From the NCBI RefSeq assembly GCF_038502225.1, contig NC_091325.1, forward strand, positions 26,337,865 to 26,401,864: a stretch of DNA of 64,000 nucleotides, written 5' to 3'. Under the pieces are notes generated by a model. It ran no database searches and had not been told where the DNA came from. It saw nothing but the letters and a program-made list of their open reading frames with translations. The position numbers and the translations under genes are program-made. The stretch is from Cherax quadricarinatus. Its lineage: Eukaryota; Arthropoda; Malacostraca; Decapoda; Parastacidae. Of the stretch, positions 23,401 through 34,357 are shown in pieces. Each line of letters begins with the position of its first letter. The first letter of the stretch is position 1.

Positions 23401-25579
23401 ACTTGCCTCTAGAAATGAGTCAAGCATGGGATGAAATATCCAAGGAGTTTAAGCAACTTCATCAAATTAAATTTCCCAGACAAATAGGTCAAGAGGGAAA
23501 CAAGTACACATTACATGTGTTCTGTGATGCGTCAACCAAAGGTTATGGCGCTGTAGCTTACATGAGTAATGCTGAAGGAAGTACACTCATTACTTCAAAG
23601 GCCAGGGTAGCACCCTTGAAGGTCAGAACAGTACCACAATTGGAACTGACAGCACTCTATGTAGGTACAAAATTAGCTGTCTGTCTCAACAAAGTACTTG
23701 ATCATCTCACTATTGAAAAAATCGTGATCTGGAGTGATAATGAGGCAGTTCTCCAGTGGTTAAGAAATAATAAGAGTAAGCTGGTCTATGTACAGAACAG
23801 AGTAGCAGAAATAAAAGAGATGCAGAGAGATTATCTCTTTCTCCACGTCTCTACCCAAGAGAATCCAGCTGACATGTTGTCACGTGGTGTCCCACGCAAG
23901 AAATTTGTGGATAATAAATTATGGCTCCACGGACCGAACTGGCTCTCTAATGAAAATAACTGGCCTCAGCAAAACGCTCACATTATGCCAGAAGAAACAG
24001 TCTGCTTGAACACAGCAGAAGTAAGTTGTGTAAATACTGCAGACACACCAGAAATAGTCATTGATGGATCTAAATACTCATCTTTGGGTAAACTCTTAAG
24101 AGTTACAGCTCTTGTCTTTAAATTCATTAAAGGAATAAAACCTGATTATGAATGTCTTGAACCCATTAAATACTGGGTGAAACTAATACAGAAAGATGTT
24201 TTCTCTACAGAATATAAATTTCTAGAAACACAAGATAAATCCCCAAAGAAACCTGTCATGATTAATTCTTTAGGACTTTATCTCGACTCAGAAAAGATTA
24301 TAAGATGTCGAGGAAGAATTCATAATTCTTCACTACCTAAAGAAGCCATACATCCAATATTGATCCCCAAGAATCATTGGCTAACAAAACTGATTGTGCA
24401 GAACGCCCACAGTAACGTGCTACATGGTGGGGTAGCTGACACACTTTGTCATATACGACAATCCTACTGGATACCTCAAGGTCGACAAAGTGTGAAAAAA
24501 CAAATAAAGGACTGTATTACTTGTCGTCACTATGATATGCGAGTATGTCAGTATCCAGGTCCACCTCCATATCCCTCTGAAAGAGTTTGTCATATCACTC
24601 CATTTGAGGTGACAGGTGTAGATTACACTGGACCAATAATTTTAACCAAAACAGTTGACAAAGTTCCCATCAATGTGTACATCTGTTTGTTCACTTGTGC
24701 TACGACCAGAGCAGTACATCTAGAAGTAGCCACTGATATGTCTGCTGAAACTTTTATCAAATTATTCAGAAGGTTTGCAGCCAGAAGGGCATGTCCCAGA
24801 CTGATGATTTCAGATAATGCAACGAACTTTGTTGCTGTTGCTGCTTATATAAGCAAGATCTTTGATCAACCAGAGGTACAACCGATGCTGAATCAACGCA
24901 GTCGTCGTTGGAGATACATTCCTCCTAAATCTCCATGGCACGGCGGATTTTATGAAAGAATGATCGGCATTGTAAAACGTTGTCTAAGGAAGACTCTTCA
25001 TCGTCAGAGAATAGACTTAGAAGAATTCCGTACAGTTGTGACTGAAATAGAAAATAGAGTCAACAACAGACCTCTAACTTATGTTACCGATGATCTGGAC
25101 AATTTAGAAGTGTTAAGTCCATCTCATTTACTCCATGGCAGAAGGCTCGAACCTGTTCCTCCCATGAATGATAAAGAAATCATAGAGGATCCTACTTATT
25201 ACGAACCTGAGCAACTCAGACGTAAATTCAAACACCTCATTGAGAGAACACTTCTATGGAGCTGGTGTTCCTGAAAATCATAAGTCCTTAAGACCTGGTG
25301 ACATAGTGATTATCGACAATGATGGTCCGAGGTCCAAATGGCCACTTGGAAAAATTGTGACCATATATCCTGATGCAAATGGAATCATCAGGACAGTCGA
25401 TGTTTTAGGCAAAGGTGTAGTGAATAAGCGGACAATAAATAAACTAGTGCCGTTAGAATTACAGTGTTGAAAACAAAATTAGTGATTCTCCAGAAACCAC
25501 ACAGACTAAAGCTGTTCAGAAAAGACAAGCAGCAGTGGTGGCGAGTGAGAAAATTAAATTAATGTTAAGTGATGAATAG
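20411..25579 (+). pseudogene. BEL/Pao gag-pol polyprotein, copy 2, broken by small deletions
   Basis: Starts with ATG at 20411 (MASLKTQFQ), giving the N-terminus missing from copy 1. It is nearly identical to copy 1 over the shared length and has the same domain order: DUF1759, CCHC knuckles, DUF1758 protease, RT with YVDN, RNase H, H2C2 plus DDE integrase, DUF5641. Four deletions relative to copy 1 are visible. They are 8 bp near 21031 (frameshift), 51 bp at 22398 (17 codons, in frame), 53 bp near 25238 between CACCT microhomologies (frameshift in DUF5641), and 2 bp near 25462 (frameshift near the C-terminus). It therefore cannot make a full polyprotein. The original stop is TAG at 25577. 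Confidence 0.95.
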
Positions 25580-25611
25580 TTCACCTGCAGTGAACCTCCG
25601 CCGCCCCCCAG

Positions 25612-26669
25612 TGTGGATAAATTTTCTCCAGGAGGGGGGTATCAGCCCCCTTCAGCCCCCTCAGCCCCTTTCAGCCCTGAGGGGCCAAGACCTCTCAGAA
25701 GGGGCAAGCGTCTTGTTTACTGCTACAGTGAGTAATTGATCACAGATGTTATGCGACGTAGTCAAGTGACCTCTGCTCCTTACAGCGGTGTTGCAAAGTG
25801 TATTTTTATAAGAGACAGTACATTCTTACTTTAGCAGGACAATTAAGGAAAATCCTGCTCCCACTTTATTACCATAGTAAAGATAGTGGACGTTGTTGTC
25901 TATGCTTAAGACAGCAAGAATCAAGCATTCTGCTTTGCTTCATCGAGGAGGTGGCAAGGAAGCAAGGTACTAGGTCAGCGTTTTTTTTTGTGTATTAGGG
26001 GAGCAACGGCTTGGGGCGGTGTGGCGTCGGGAGACCACCTTTGACTCTAGTGAGAGTGACACTGATGCCAGGATAACCAGCAAAGAACACTGATCTGTGC
26101 GTTAGTGTGAACAAAGTGTCTCATGAACCACAATAAACACTTAAGAGAAGTGTGATCAGCTTCTCCAGTGATAACTTTGTGTGAACAATTATTGATGAAC
26201 AGTGTAACAACGAGTGTTGCGATCCAACAGAGTGTAGTGCGACATTCTTCAAAGAACACTATTCTTCAATCAACTCAACGGATATCCGGGCGTAATTACG
26301 GGTCAGATACATATACCCAGGTAAGTGTTCTAACTCGTGATGTACTACTATTGACTGCGCAGTTGAGTATAAAATCGTGAGTTAGAAACTTATCATAAAC
26401 CCCGGTGATATGCGGACCATTGAGTCCACACAAGTAAGTACATCGTCAGCCATCATCGAATGAAATATGCTGACATAACACCCCCCAGGGGTAATTTATA
26501 CTTACAAATTATATTTCTCGACAGCCCATGTTGTGATGGTTTCGACAGCTTTCAAGACCTCGTCTGCAGGGGCGGCTGTGTAGATGATTTGCTGTCATTT
26601 ATCAGTTAAGTGTTTCCTATATTTATATTTATAAATTAAACATAGCTGGTAAGGCCAATATCTTCAACA
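25612..26669 (+). repeat. 3' LTR of BEL copy 2, complete
   Basis: 1058 bp from TGTGGATAAATTTTCTCC to ATCTTCAACA, bounded on the right by the target duplication TGAGC. The start carries a near-perfect inverted repeat (GGAGAAATTTTCTCC in other copies), then AGGAGGGGGG. It is uninterrupted and serves as the reference that exposes the two insertions in the copy 1 LTR. Confidence 0.93.
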
Positions 26670-26674
26670 TGAGC

Positions 26675-26848
<174 letters not shown>

Positions 26849-26872
26849 AAACAACCACTCTGAAAGAATAGA

Positions 26873-26920
26873 GAAATTCCAAGCGCTCTCGTGACTGCTC
26901 ACATTATCAAGGAACTATGT
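26873..26920 (-). ncRNA. Hammerhead-ribozyme fold in PLE repeat (copy P2, degraded)
   Basis: Minus strand: stem I TTCC/GGAA, core TTGATAA plus T, stem II GTGA/TCAC with loop GCAG, stem III AGC/GCT. The GAAA box reads GAGA, a change at an invariant adenosine that should abolish cleavage. Confidence 0.55.
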
Positions 26921-26925
26921 AGAAG

Positions 26926-27860
26926 TTTTATTGTTTTATTGAAATTGCTGTTAACGGTTTCTAGGGGATTTTTCCTAAGTTTAGAATAGGTTTCAGGATC
27001 ATCTAAGAGATTATTCATTTTTTTATTGGTAATCATTTTCTTTCATAATTACTATTGCATTTATTTTGTCTGCTTTAGTAAGGCGCAAATTTTTATTGTT
27101 ATTAAGTGTATCATAAGACTTAAAGAATCTTTGACGGCAATTGGGAATGTTTGGTTTTAACATAGAAATATATACCATTCCTTTACTAATATTAATTTCA
27201 TCTGAGGATAAATCAGAAAAATTTTCAAATTTACAAAAGGCTTTTGCAATTTCAACATTATTAAGTTTTTTTGAAGTTGCAAAACTTAGGCCAAAACCTA
27301 GAGCAGCAGTTGTATGTTTGTCTAAAATTTCATCTGATAAGTTAATTACAAAATTGTTATTAGCATGCTTTGTCCAATCACTATTTTCAATTAAAATGTC
27401 TAATTTTCTATGTAGTTTGCTCTTGAGTTCATTACAAATTCTTCTGAGTTTATTATAGCAATGATCCAACATACTGTGTTTCCATTCTGATGGAATGGCC
27501 TGATTAAAAGAGTATTTTTTGTTTCTCAATATTTTGAATCCTTCCTTCTCCTGTATTTTAGTTATTTCAATATGTTTCTGAAGAATAATTCTCATAAAAT
27601 CATCAAAAGGACGATCTCTCATGTCAAGGAGTCTATTGGGTAAAAGAGACTTGGGCAGAACTTGTTCATTTAAACAATTTTTAAAAAAATTAAGTCGAAT
27701 TTTTAACTTGTGGGACTTGATCAGTGCAGAAGAAAACTGTGAAACAAAAGATATATGATTAGGAAAGCTTATCGAGAACATTCTGAAGAGTCGTGTGGTT
27801 AATGCAATAAGATCACAGTAAACAGGTGATTTCAGAATATGCAAAACAACCACTCTGAAA
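26926..27860 (-). pseudogene. PLE N-terminal region and start of reverse transcriptase
   Basis: The best frame (27877-27023) gives about 280 codons, including FKNCLNEQVLPKSLLPNR, ALGFGLSFATSKKLNN, ISKGMVYISMLKPNIPNC, FFKSYDTLNNNKNLRL and LTKADKINAIVIM. The last motif is typical of the region just before the PLE RT. The first codons of that frame belong to the repeat segment, so the real start is uncertain. After a break near 27015 sequence equivalent to KNPLETVNSNFNKT is readable before the element is cut at about 26926. No palm motifs remain. Confidence 0.8.
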
Positions 27861-27867
27861 GAATAGA

Positions 27868-27912
27868 GAAATTCCAAGCGCTTTCGTGACTACTCACATT
27901 ATTAAGGAACTA
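27868..27912 (-). ncRNA. Hammerhead-ribozyme fold in PLE repeat (copy P3, degraded)
   Basis: Minus strand: stem I TTCC/GGAA, stem II GTGA/TCAC with loop GTAG, box GAAA, stem III AGC/GCT. The core reads TTAATAA, so invariant G5 is A. That should inactivate it although all stems are perfect. Confidence 0.55.
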
Positions 27913-28131
27913 TGAAAGTAAAGCATCCAAGGAAGCTATATAAGGGGTCTGGCCAGCACCTCACTATCAGATCCCAAACGGTTAAACACCTGACGCGCGC
28001 CGACCCAACTTGGATAGGTCCTTTGCACAACTCACCCACAAACTATTCTACCCAAGAAAATTTAAAAATTATTATTTGTCCAGTGTATTATTAAATTCTT
28101 CCCAAATTCTATTAATTATAAATGGATCTAA

Positions 28132-28588
28132 TTAATATAAACCAAAGGAAATATTCATATTATTGTCAAAACTGCTTTTTATGAAACAAGATTCAATTAT
28201 ATTCCTGTCGACCATGGACTTGCTTGATACTACTTTCTCAACTTTTTGAAAATCAATTGGATGGTTAAAATCTCTTACATGAATAAATAGAGCATTGGAA
28301 TCTTGTCCAGTTCTAATGCTATATTTATGTTGTTTTAATCTTAGTTCAAGATTTTTACCAGTTTGACCGTAATAAACTTTATCGCAAATTTTACAAGGAA
28401 TCTTATAGACACATCCATCAGCATTTTGGGGGGAATTCTTTATCAAAAGTTTTTTTACTGTATCAAGATTTTTGAATACAACTTTAATATTAAAAGTCTT
28501 AAGAAGAGAAGGCATATCAACCAAGTTTTCATGGTAAGGGAGAACCAACATATTTTTTGTTGAATAAGGCTGGTTGTCCCTTTTTGGA
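28132..28588 (-). pseudogene. PLE C-terminal GIY-YIG endonuclease region
   Basis: One open frame encodes the end of the PLE protein: NPKRDNQPYSTKNMLVLPYH, VYKIPCKICDKVYYGQTGK, LELRLKQHKYSIRTGQ, LFIHVRDFNHPIDF, and IIESCFIKSSF. The CxxC plus YYGQTGK followed by RLKQHK is the GIY-YIG nuclease signature of canonical PLEs. No inactivating change is visible in this domain, but the RT upstream is missing: the frame is joined at 28588 to MITE-like copy M3. The frame offered here starts in MITE sequence, so its first about 24 codons are not PLE. Confidence 0.87.
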
Positions 28589-28966
28589 TTGTAAAACTGG
28601 TTAATTAACAAATACTCATTTAAAATTAAGTCCTTTCTAAAAAAAATTCTTATTCGTTTCAAGATATATTTTTTTTTATTAATGTTGATGTAAAAAATTT
28701 AAATTTTCAACCAAAAGAATCTTAGAAAACTTACCTAACCTTATTATAACACGCGCAATTTATTTTAGCCTAATCCTACTAAATATATTTTAATTACGTT
28801 TGCAGTAATTTAATACTAAACAAACGCAATGAAATATATTTTTTTTCGTTAGCTTTAGAATGATTTTTGCGAAATTATTGCATACACAAATTTTCGCTTG
28901 TCCTATATGGCAAGATGAGCGTTGCTATTTAAGCCAAGATCTCAAGTTCTGCCTATTCGGCACGAC
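28589..28966 (+). mobile_element. MITE-like TIR element M3, left end missing
   Basis: Family body from TGTAAAACTGGTTAATTAAC to the intact right terminal repeat TATTCGGCACGAC, followed by (AT)n. The first about 15 bp, including the left terminal repeat, are replaced by PLE sequence. It contains the uninterrupted GATGAGCGTTGCTATTT site that BEL copy 2 occupies in M2. Confidence 0.85.
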
Positions 28967-28986
28967 ATATATATATAGTGAAGAGG

Positions 28987-29340
28987 GTAGAGCTGCTACC
29001 CACAAGGAGACCCTGTGGATGGCATCATAGAAACCAAGGACCACAGGGCGACCAGCTTCCTCTTTCAGAGACTCAGTGTCGCGATCCAGAGAAGAAATGC
29101 CTGCAGCATTCTGGGCACGCGGCCCACTGCCGGGGAGCTGGACGAAGTATTCGAAATGTAGCTCTTGAGTTGTTATCTATGTTGTTTTACTCCATATTGT
29201 ATTTTTGTCAATGTATCTTGTTTTTAAATAAATCATATGTAGAATATATAGGAGGTGGTAGGAGAAAATTTTCAAACAGCTTCAGGGTGAACCTTGAGTT
29301 TTCCCTGAAGCAGGTTTTTTCTTTTCTATGAGGATGAGGG
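28987..29340 (+). repeat. 3' end of an unclassified transposable element with a short coding remnant
   Basis: A short frame ends ATSFLFQRLSVAIQRRNACS, then LGTRPTAGELDEVFEM and a stop near 29161. An AATAAA lies at about 29226, and non-coding sequence rich in CCCTGAAGCAGG and GGTCCCCAGGACAG follows. The layout looks like the C-terminus and 3' UTR of a transposon protein. I do not recognise the family with certainty. Confidence 0.4.
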
Positions 29341-29380
29341 TCCCCAGGACAGTTCTAGAGGTGGTCCCTCTCTATATTTC

Positions 29381-29570
29381 TTTGGTTCAGAGAACCGACA
29401 AGTTGATAAATTAGATACATGTGCAACACTTGGGTATCTTCAATGAGGAAACGTTTCGCCACACAGTGGCTTCATCAGTCCATATAAAGGAGAATGGCGA
29501 AGAACAGGAAGAGTTTGAGGTAGTCAGTCCCTCAAACTTGAGTCGATGTGATCAGTTCATCAACCTCGAA
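29381..29570 (-). mobile_element. Retrozyme-like element D (single hammerhead, non-palindromic)
   Basis: The left part is the family tail: GGTTC-AGA-GAACC hairpin then GACAAGTTG. It is followed by the family body with a complete minus-strand hammerhead core and sequence matching elements A and B up to AGTCGATGTGATCAG. Only one arm is present. The right end abuts PLE sequence near 29570-29608. No target duplication is visible. Confidence 0.75.
29440..29490 (-). ncRNA. Hammerhead ribozyme in element D
   Basis: Minus strand core CTGATGA (29478-29472), an extra A, stem II GCCAC/GTGGC with loop TGT, then GAAA (29457-29454). Stem III is the minimal AC/GT and inner stem I is GGA/TCC. All invariant bases match the consensus. 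Confidence 0.8.
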
Positions 29571-29607
29571 AAAAATACAGCATATGTGCGAAGTTTAACA
29601 GATATGA

Positions 29608-30682
29608 AGAATAACAGAGTACATAAGAACAGTTATTTGTAGGTTTTCTGTAAATTTTAAATATAAAATCATTGTTACCCTTAATAACTAAAGCATCTAG
29701 GAAAGTCAATGAGTTATTTACTTCGAACTCAACAGTAAAATTTATATAATGAGCTAAGCTATTTATTTTAAGTTGGAAATGGTTTATATCTACATTCTTA
29801 GGCATAAGACACAAAATATCATCAACGTATCTTAGTTCTGTTAGGAAGGATTGTGTTAAGCAATTTCGTTTCAAAAATTCCATGTATAAATTACTAAGAA
29901 CAGGTGAAAGAGGATTTCCCATTGCCATACCAAACTTCTGAGTGCAAACTCATCATTAATTACAAATTTTGTATCAACAATACAAAGTTTAATAAGTTTA
30001 ATGATGGTAGGAACTGGCAATTTTAAATCGTAATTAACAAGTTCTTCAGATAAAAAACTTAGTAAATCATCAACTGGAACTTTTGTAAACAAATAAGTAA
30101 CATCAAAACTAACCATGTTAAAATCATTTAAGTCAGTCAAGGTGCTTAATTTATCCACTAAATCTATATTGTTTTTAATATTAAAGTTAGAATTTTTTTC
30201 AACAATTGGGATCAAAATATCAAGAAGCCATTGATATAATTTATAAAACACTGAATCTATGAAGCTAATAATTGGTCTGACTGGATTACCTGGTTTGTGT
30301 GTTTTTATTAATCCATGCATGTAGGGTAAAGATGGATTAGTGGAAGTAATTGTTTTAATTAATTTATCTTTGCCTTTCAGTAGAAGTTTTACTGTTTTAT
30401 TGAAATTGCTGTTAACGGTTTCTAAGGGATTCTTTCCAAGTTTAGAATAGGTTTCAGTATCATCTAAGAGATTATTAATTTTATCTTGCAATAATTTTCT
30501 TTCATAATTACTATTGCATTTATTTTATCTACTTTAGTAAGGTGCATTTTTTATTATTTATAAGTGTATCATAAGACTTAAATAGTCTCTGAGGGTAATT
30601 GGAAACATTTTGTTTTAACATATAGCTATATACCATTCCCTTACTAATATTAATTTCATCAGTGGATACATCATCAGTGGAA
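29608..30682 (-). pseudogene. PLE reverse transcriptase, frameshifted
   Basis: Minus strand, from 30682: ISKGMVYSYMLKQ-like N-terminal sequence, then (30491-29871) KNPLETVNSNFNKT, LPYMHGLIKTHKPGNPVRP, MVSFDVTYLFTKVPVDDL and LIKLCIVDTKFVINDEFAL. In another frame (29928-29560) MGNPLSPVLSNLYMEF, RYVDDILCLMP and KIYRKPTNNCSYV follow. Motif A Asp and the YVDD box are both present. A frameshift near 29930 and stops in the N-terminal part break it. The downstream end at 29608 lacks the GIY-YIG domain. At 30682 it meets a plus-strand PLE piece head to head. Confidence 0.87.
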
Positions 30683-31072
30683 ACATCAAAATTTATGAAA
30701 TAGCTAATGATCTAAAAATAGGGACAACCAACCTTATTTAACTAAAAATGTGTTGGTTCTCCCATACTATGACAACTTTTTTAATTATGCTTTCTCTTCT
30801 TTCGATTTTTAATATCAAAGTTGTATTTAAAAATCTTGATACAGTAAAAAAAACTTTTGATAAAAAATTTCCCCCAAAGTGCTGACAGATGTGTCTATAA
30901 GATTCCTTGTAAAATATGCGATAAAGTTTACTATGGTCAAACTGGTAAAAGTCTTGAACCAAGATTAAAACAGCATAAATAAAGCATTAGACCTGGACAA
31001 GATTCTAATGCTCTGTTTACTCATGTGAGAGATTTTAACCAACCAATTGATTTTCAGAACGGTGAGAAAGTT
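30683..31072 (+). pseudogene. PLE C-terminal piece with GIY-YIG start, interrupted by CR1
   Basis: Plus-strand counterpart of 18430-18730 and of the GIY-YIG region. It has IYEIAND-like sequence, an internal deletion up to GGGACAACCAACC, then codons equivalent to VYKIPCKICDKVYYGQTGK near 30890-30960 and FTHVRDFNQPIDFQN near 31015-31060. The coding sequence is cut at GAGAAAGTT (31072) by CR1 copy 2 and continues at 34358. Several stops are present. Confidence 0.82.
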
Positions 31073-31201
31073 AAGAACATAAGAACATAAGAATGGGGGA
31101 ACGCTGCAAAAAGCCTACTGACCCATACAAGGCAAGTCATTATCAAAACGACCACTACCCAAAGCTACCCAAGAATTAACTCTCGTACCCAATGATACCC
31201 A

Positions 31202-33871
31202 TCAAACCCAGCCCCTCCCACTCATATATTTGTCCAATCTTTTCTTAAAGCTACCCAAGATCCTAGCCTCTATCACACCACTGGGAAGATTGTTCCACGC
31301 ATCCACAACTCTGTTAGAAAACCAGTACTTACCTATGTCCTTTCTAAATCTAAATTTATCCAACTTAAATCCATTATTTCTGGTTCTTGCCTTGTTCGAC
31401 ACCCTCAGAAGTTTATTAATATCTCCCCTGTTTATGCTCGTCATCCACTTATACACTTCAATGATATGTCCCCTCATTATACGTCTCTCCAGAGAGTGGA
31501 GATTTATGCCTTTAAGTCTATCTTCATATGGGAGATTCCTTACACAGTAAATCATTTTAGTCATTCTTCTCTGTATGTTCTCCAATGAGTCTATATCCAT
31601 CCTGTAGTAAGGGGACCAAAACTGAGCAGCATAATCTCAATGAGGTCTCACTAGTGATGTATAGAGCTGTAAAATAACTTTTGGGCTTCTGTTACTTATA
31701 CTTCTTGAGATAAATCCAAGTAATTTGCTAGCCTTGTTGCACACACTTAGGCACTTCTGTTTTGGCTTTAGGTTTCTGCTTACCATGACTCCCAAGTCTT
31801 TTTCACATTCTGAATGATCAAGCTCTACTTCAACTAGGTTATAGCTTCGAGAATGAATCATACGGCCTATCTTTGTATCCTCAGCAAATACGCTCATGTC
31901 ACTCGAAATCCCTTCATCAAGGTCATTAATGTAAATTATGAACAAGAGAGGGCCTAAAACTGTTTCTTGTGGAACGCCACTAGTGACTAATTCCCATTCA
32001 GATTTGACCCCATTAATGGAAACTCTCTGCTTTCTATTGGTAAGCCATACCTCTATCCATGCTAGAACTTTACCTTCTATACCATGAGCTGCCACTTTTC
32101 TTAAGAGTCTCTTGTGAGGTACTGTATCGAAGGCTTTACTAAAATCCAAATAAACAGTATCATATTCTTTATCACTGTCTGCTGCCTCAAATGTTTTATT
32201 AAAGAACGTCAGTAAATTTGTCAGGCAGGAACGACCTCTCGTGAACCCATGCTGAGATTCATTTAACAAGTTATGCTCTTCAAGGTGACTTCTAATAATG
32301 TCAGCCATAATTGATTCTAGTAACTTGCCCACTATAGATGTCAGGTTTATTGGATGGTAATTTGAAGGAACGGACTTATCCCCTGATTTGAATATAGCAA
32401 CCACATTAGCCAGCTTCCACAACTTTGGCACAACACCAGTAAGGATTGACGCATTAAACACACCCGTTAATGGCTGACTAAGTTCCATCTTGCGTTCCTT
32501 AAGTACCCTGGAAAACAACTCATCTGGTCCCGGTAACTTATTTCGCTTCAGTTTGTCTATCTGTTTGATAACCATGTCCCTCGTGACAGTAATATTAGTC
32601 AATTTGAATTCGTCAGGAACTGAATAATTGTTAATTTCTTGAATCTCATTTATGTCTTCCTGTGTAAAAACTGACAAAAAAATAATCATTAAATATGGAA
32701 CACATTTCCAGTTCGTTATCCGTCAGCTGTCCATTCCCAATTTTCAGAGGACCTACTTTTTCCTTCATCTTCGTCCTATATACACTTGAAAGAACCCCTT
32801 TGGATTGGTCTTTGATTCATTAGCAACTCTAATTTCATAGTCACGTTTAGCCTTTCTAATCCCCTTTTTTACTTCTCTTCTAAGCTGAACATATTGGTCA
32901 GAAAGGTTAACCTCTCCTCTTCTGATGCGCCTATAAATTCCCATTTTCTCCCCTAATAGATGCTTTAGCCTCCTGTTAACCCATTTGTGATCGTTATTAT
33001 TAGACCTAATTTATTTCTGGGGAATGTATATACTCTGAGCACGGTGTACATTATTAAGAAAAAATCATAAATGGAGATTCCTTCGTAATTATAAGTATGA
33101 TCATCGTCAATACAATCATTAGGTAGATAACCCCAATCGAGATTTCACAGGTGTTCCCTAAGTCCACTATAATCGGCAGAACGAAAATCGGGGATTTTCA
33201 CCGTATTATCATTATTCTTGTATTCCCAGTTAATGCTAAAGGTGATGGATTTGTGATCACTTGCGCCAAGCTCTTCAGTGATCTCCAGATTATTTACGAG
33301 TGTTTCCTTATTTGACAAGATCAGGTCTAGCAAATTATTACCCCTGGTAGGCTCTGTTACGCTCTGCTTCAGAAAATAGTCCTGAACTGTTTCCATAAAG
33401 TCACTGGAGTCCAGATTACCGGTCAAAGAATTCCAGTCAATTTGACTAAAGTTAAAATCCCCTGCTATCACTATGTTATTGTGTCTAGAAGCCCTAACAA
33501 TTTCGTCCCAAAGCAGTCTCCCTCTATCGTGATCCAAGCCTGGAGGTCGGTATATTACACCTAGAATTAGTTTTTCTTGACCTTCTACAAACTCTACCCA
33601 AACAGATTCTGTTACTGTTCCATCTATTTTTATACCTGTTTTTATGCATCAATTAATATTTTCTCGAACATATAATGTAACTCCTCCCCCCTTCCCATTA
33701 CATCTATCCACATGGAACAACTTAAGCCCTGGAATATTACACTCAGCAATCATATCCCGACTCTTTAGATCATACCACGTTTCAGTTAATGCAATGACAT
33801 CAAAGTTCCCAGCACATGCTACCAAACGTATTTCATTAATCTTATTTCTTGCACTCCGACTGTTAGCATAA
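31202..33871 (-). pseudogene. CR1 copy 2 endonuclease-reverse transcriptase, broken
   Basis: Pieces in reading order on the minus strand: endonuclease start ANSRSARNKINEIRL and LTETWYDL (33871-33649), endonuclease end AGDFNFSQIDWNSLTGN and GASDHKS (33537-33145), RT (32689-31637) with KLPGPDELFSRVLKE, HGFTRGRSCLTNL, YLDFSKAFDTVPH and SGVPQETVLGPL. The expected FADD reads FAEDTKIG, so a catalytic Asp is Glu. The thumb and C-terminus lie at 31600-31202. Frame changes occur near 33600, 33000-32690 and 31620. It is not functional. Confidence 0.9.
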
Positions 33872-34321
33872 AATACCATCATATCCTCCATCCCAGCCCC
33901 AGGAAAGCAAACCTTCTGTCTCCTACTCCTGACCTTCAAGCAGAAGGCCCTATCCATGTACCTAACCTGGCTATCCCCAACAACAACAATTCTTTCCTTC
34001 CTTGGTGTCGTTTGTCGTGACGTTCCCAGTAGTCGACTCACATTCATCGGGTAGCACTGAGAATGCCTTAGATGTTTCCACAATAGTTTCCACAGCAGTC
34101 TCTTTCTTCTTCATCGTTTCTATCTTTCCATTCGTCTTCTTGATCGTCAACCTCGTTCCATGCTGTCCAGCCACTGTCCAGGTTCCCTTCTTGACCTGAG
34201 GACTCAAAACAGGAGGACTACTACGAATCCTCTTGTTTTCCTCAGTCAGTCGCCGTATCTCCATCCTTACTGCCCTCAATTCTTCCTTAAGCTGCTGGTA
34301 AAGTTGCTCGATGGACGGCAT
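33872..34321 (-). pseudogene. CR1 copy 2 ORF1 remnant, fused in frame to the endonuclease
   Basis: The N-terminus MPSIEQLYQQLKEELRAVRM is a Leu/Glu-rich coiled-coil-like start missing from copy 1. After a frame change the esterase block VVVGDSQVRYMDRAF and CFPGAGMEDM follow. The frame then jumps directly to MVFYANSRSARNKI, the start of the endonuclease. About 130 residues of the esterase domain, the ORF1 stop and the ORF2 start are therefore deleted, giving an in-frame ORF1-ORF2 fusion within 34083-33649. Confidence 0.82.
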
Positions 34322-34357
34322 CTTGGTTCAGTCCAAGGAGAGTACACTAACGTCCTT

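Larger units (their letters stand above)
19468..26674 (+). mobile_element. BEL/Pao retrotransposon copy 2 with 5-bp target-site duplication
   Basis: The element proper is 19473-26669, starting TGTGG and ending CAACA (TG...CA ends). TGAGC occurs directly on both sides (19468-19472 and 26670-26674), a 5-bp duplication as usual for BEL/Pao integrases. Flanks join into one MITE-like copy that matches M3. Internal parts are a short 5' LTR piece, a 762-bp leader, a broken polyprotein gene and a complete 3' LTR of 1058 bp. Confidence 0.93.
31073..34357 (-). mobile_element. CR1-type LINE copy 2, decayed, inserted in PLE GIY-YIG region
   Basis: Same family type as 5545-9579. The 3' end is (AAGAACAT)-type repeats at 31073-31094 on the plus strand, then the 3' UTR, RT, endonuclease and ORF1 in ascending plus coordinates. 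The host PLE reads GAGAAAGT before it and GTCAAGCAAGTCC after it. The intact PLE copy at 28.2 kb has the two joined as GAGAAAGTAGTATCAAGCAAG, fixing the boundaries to within a few bases. No convincing target duplication is seen. Confidence 0.9.
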
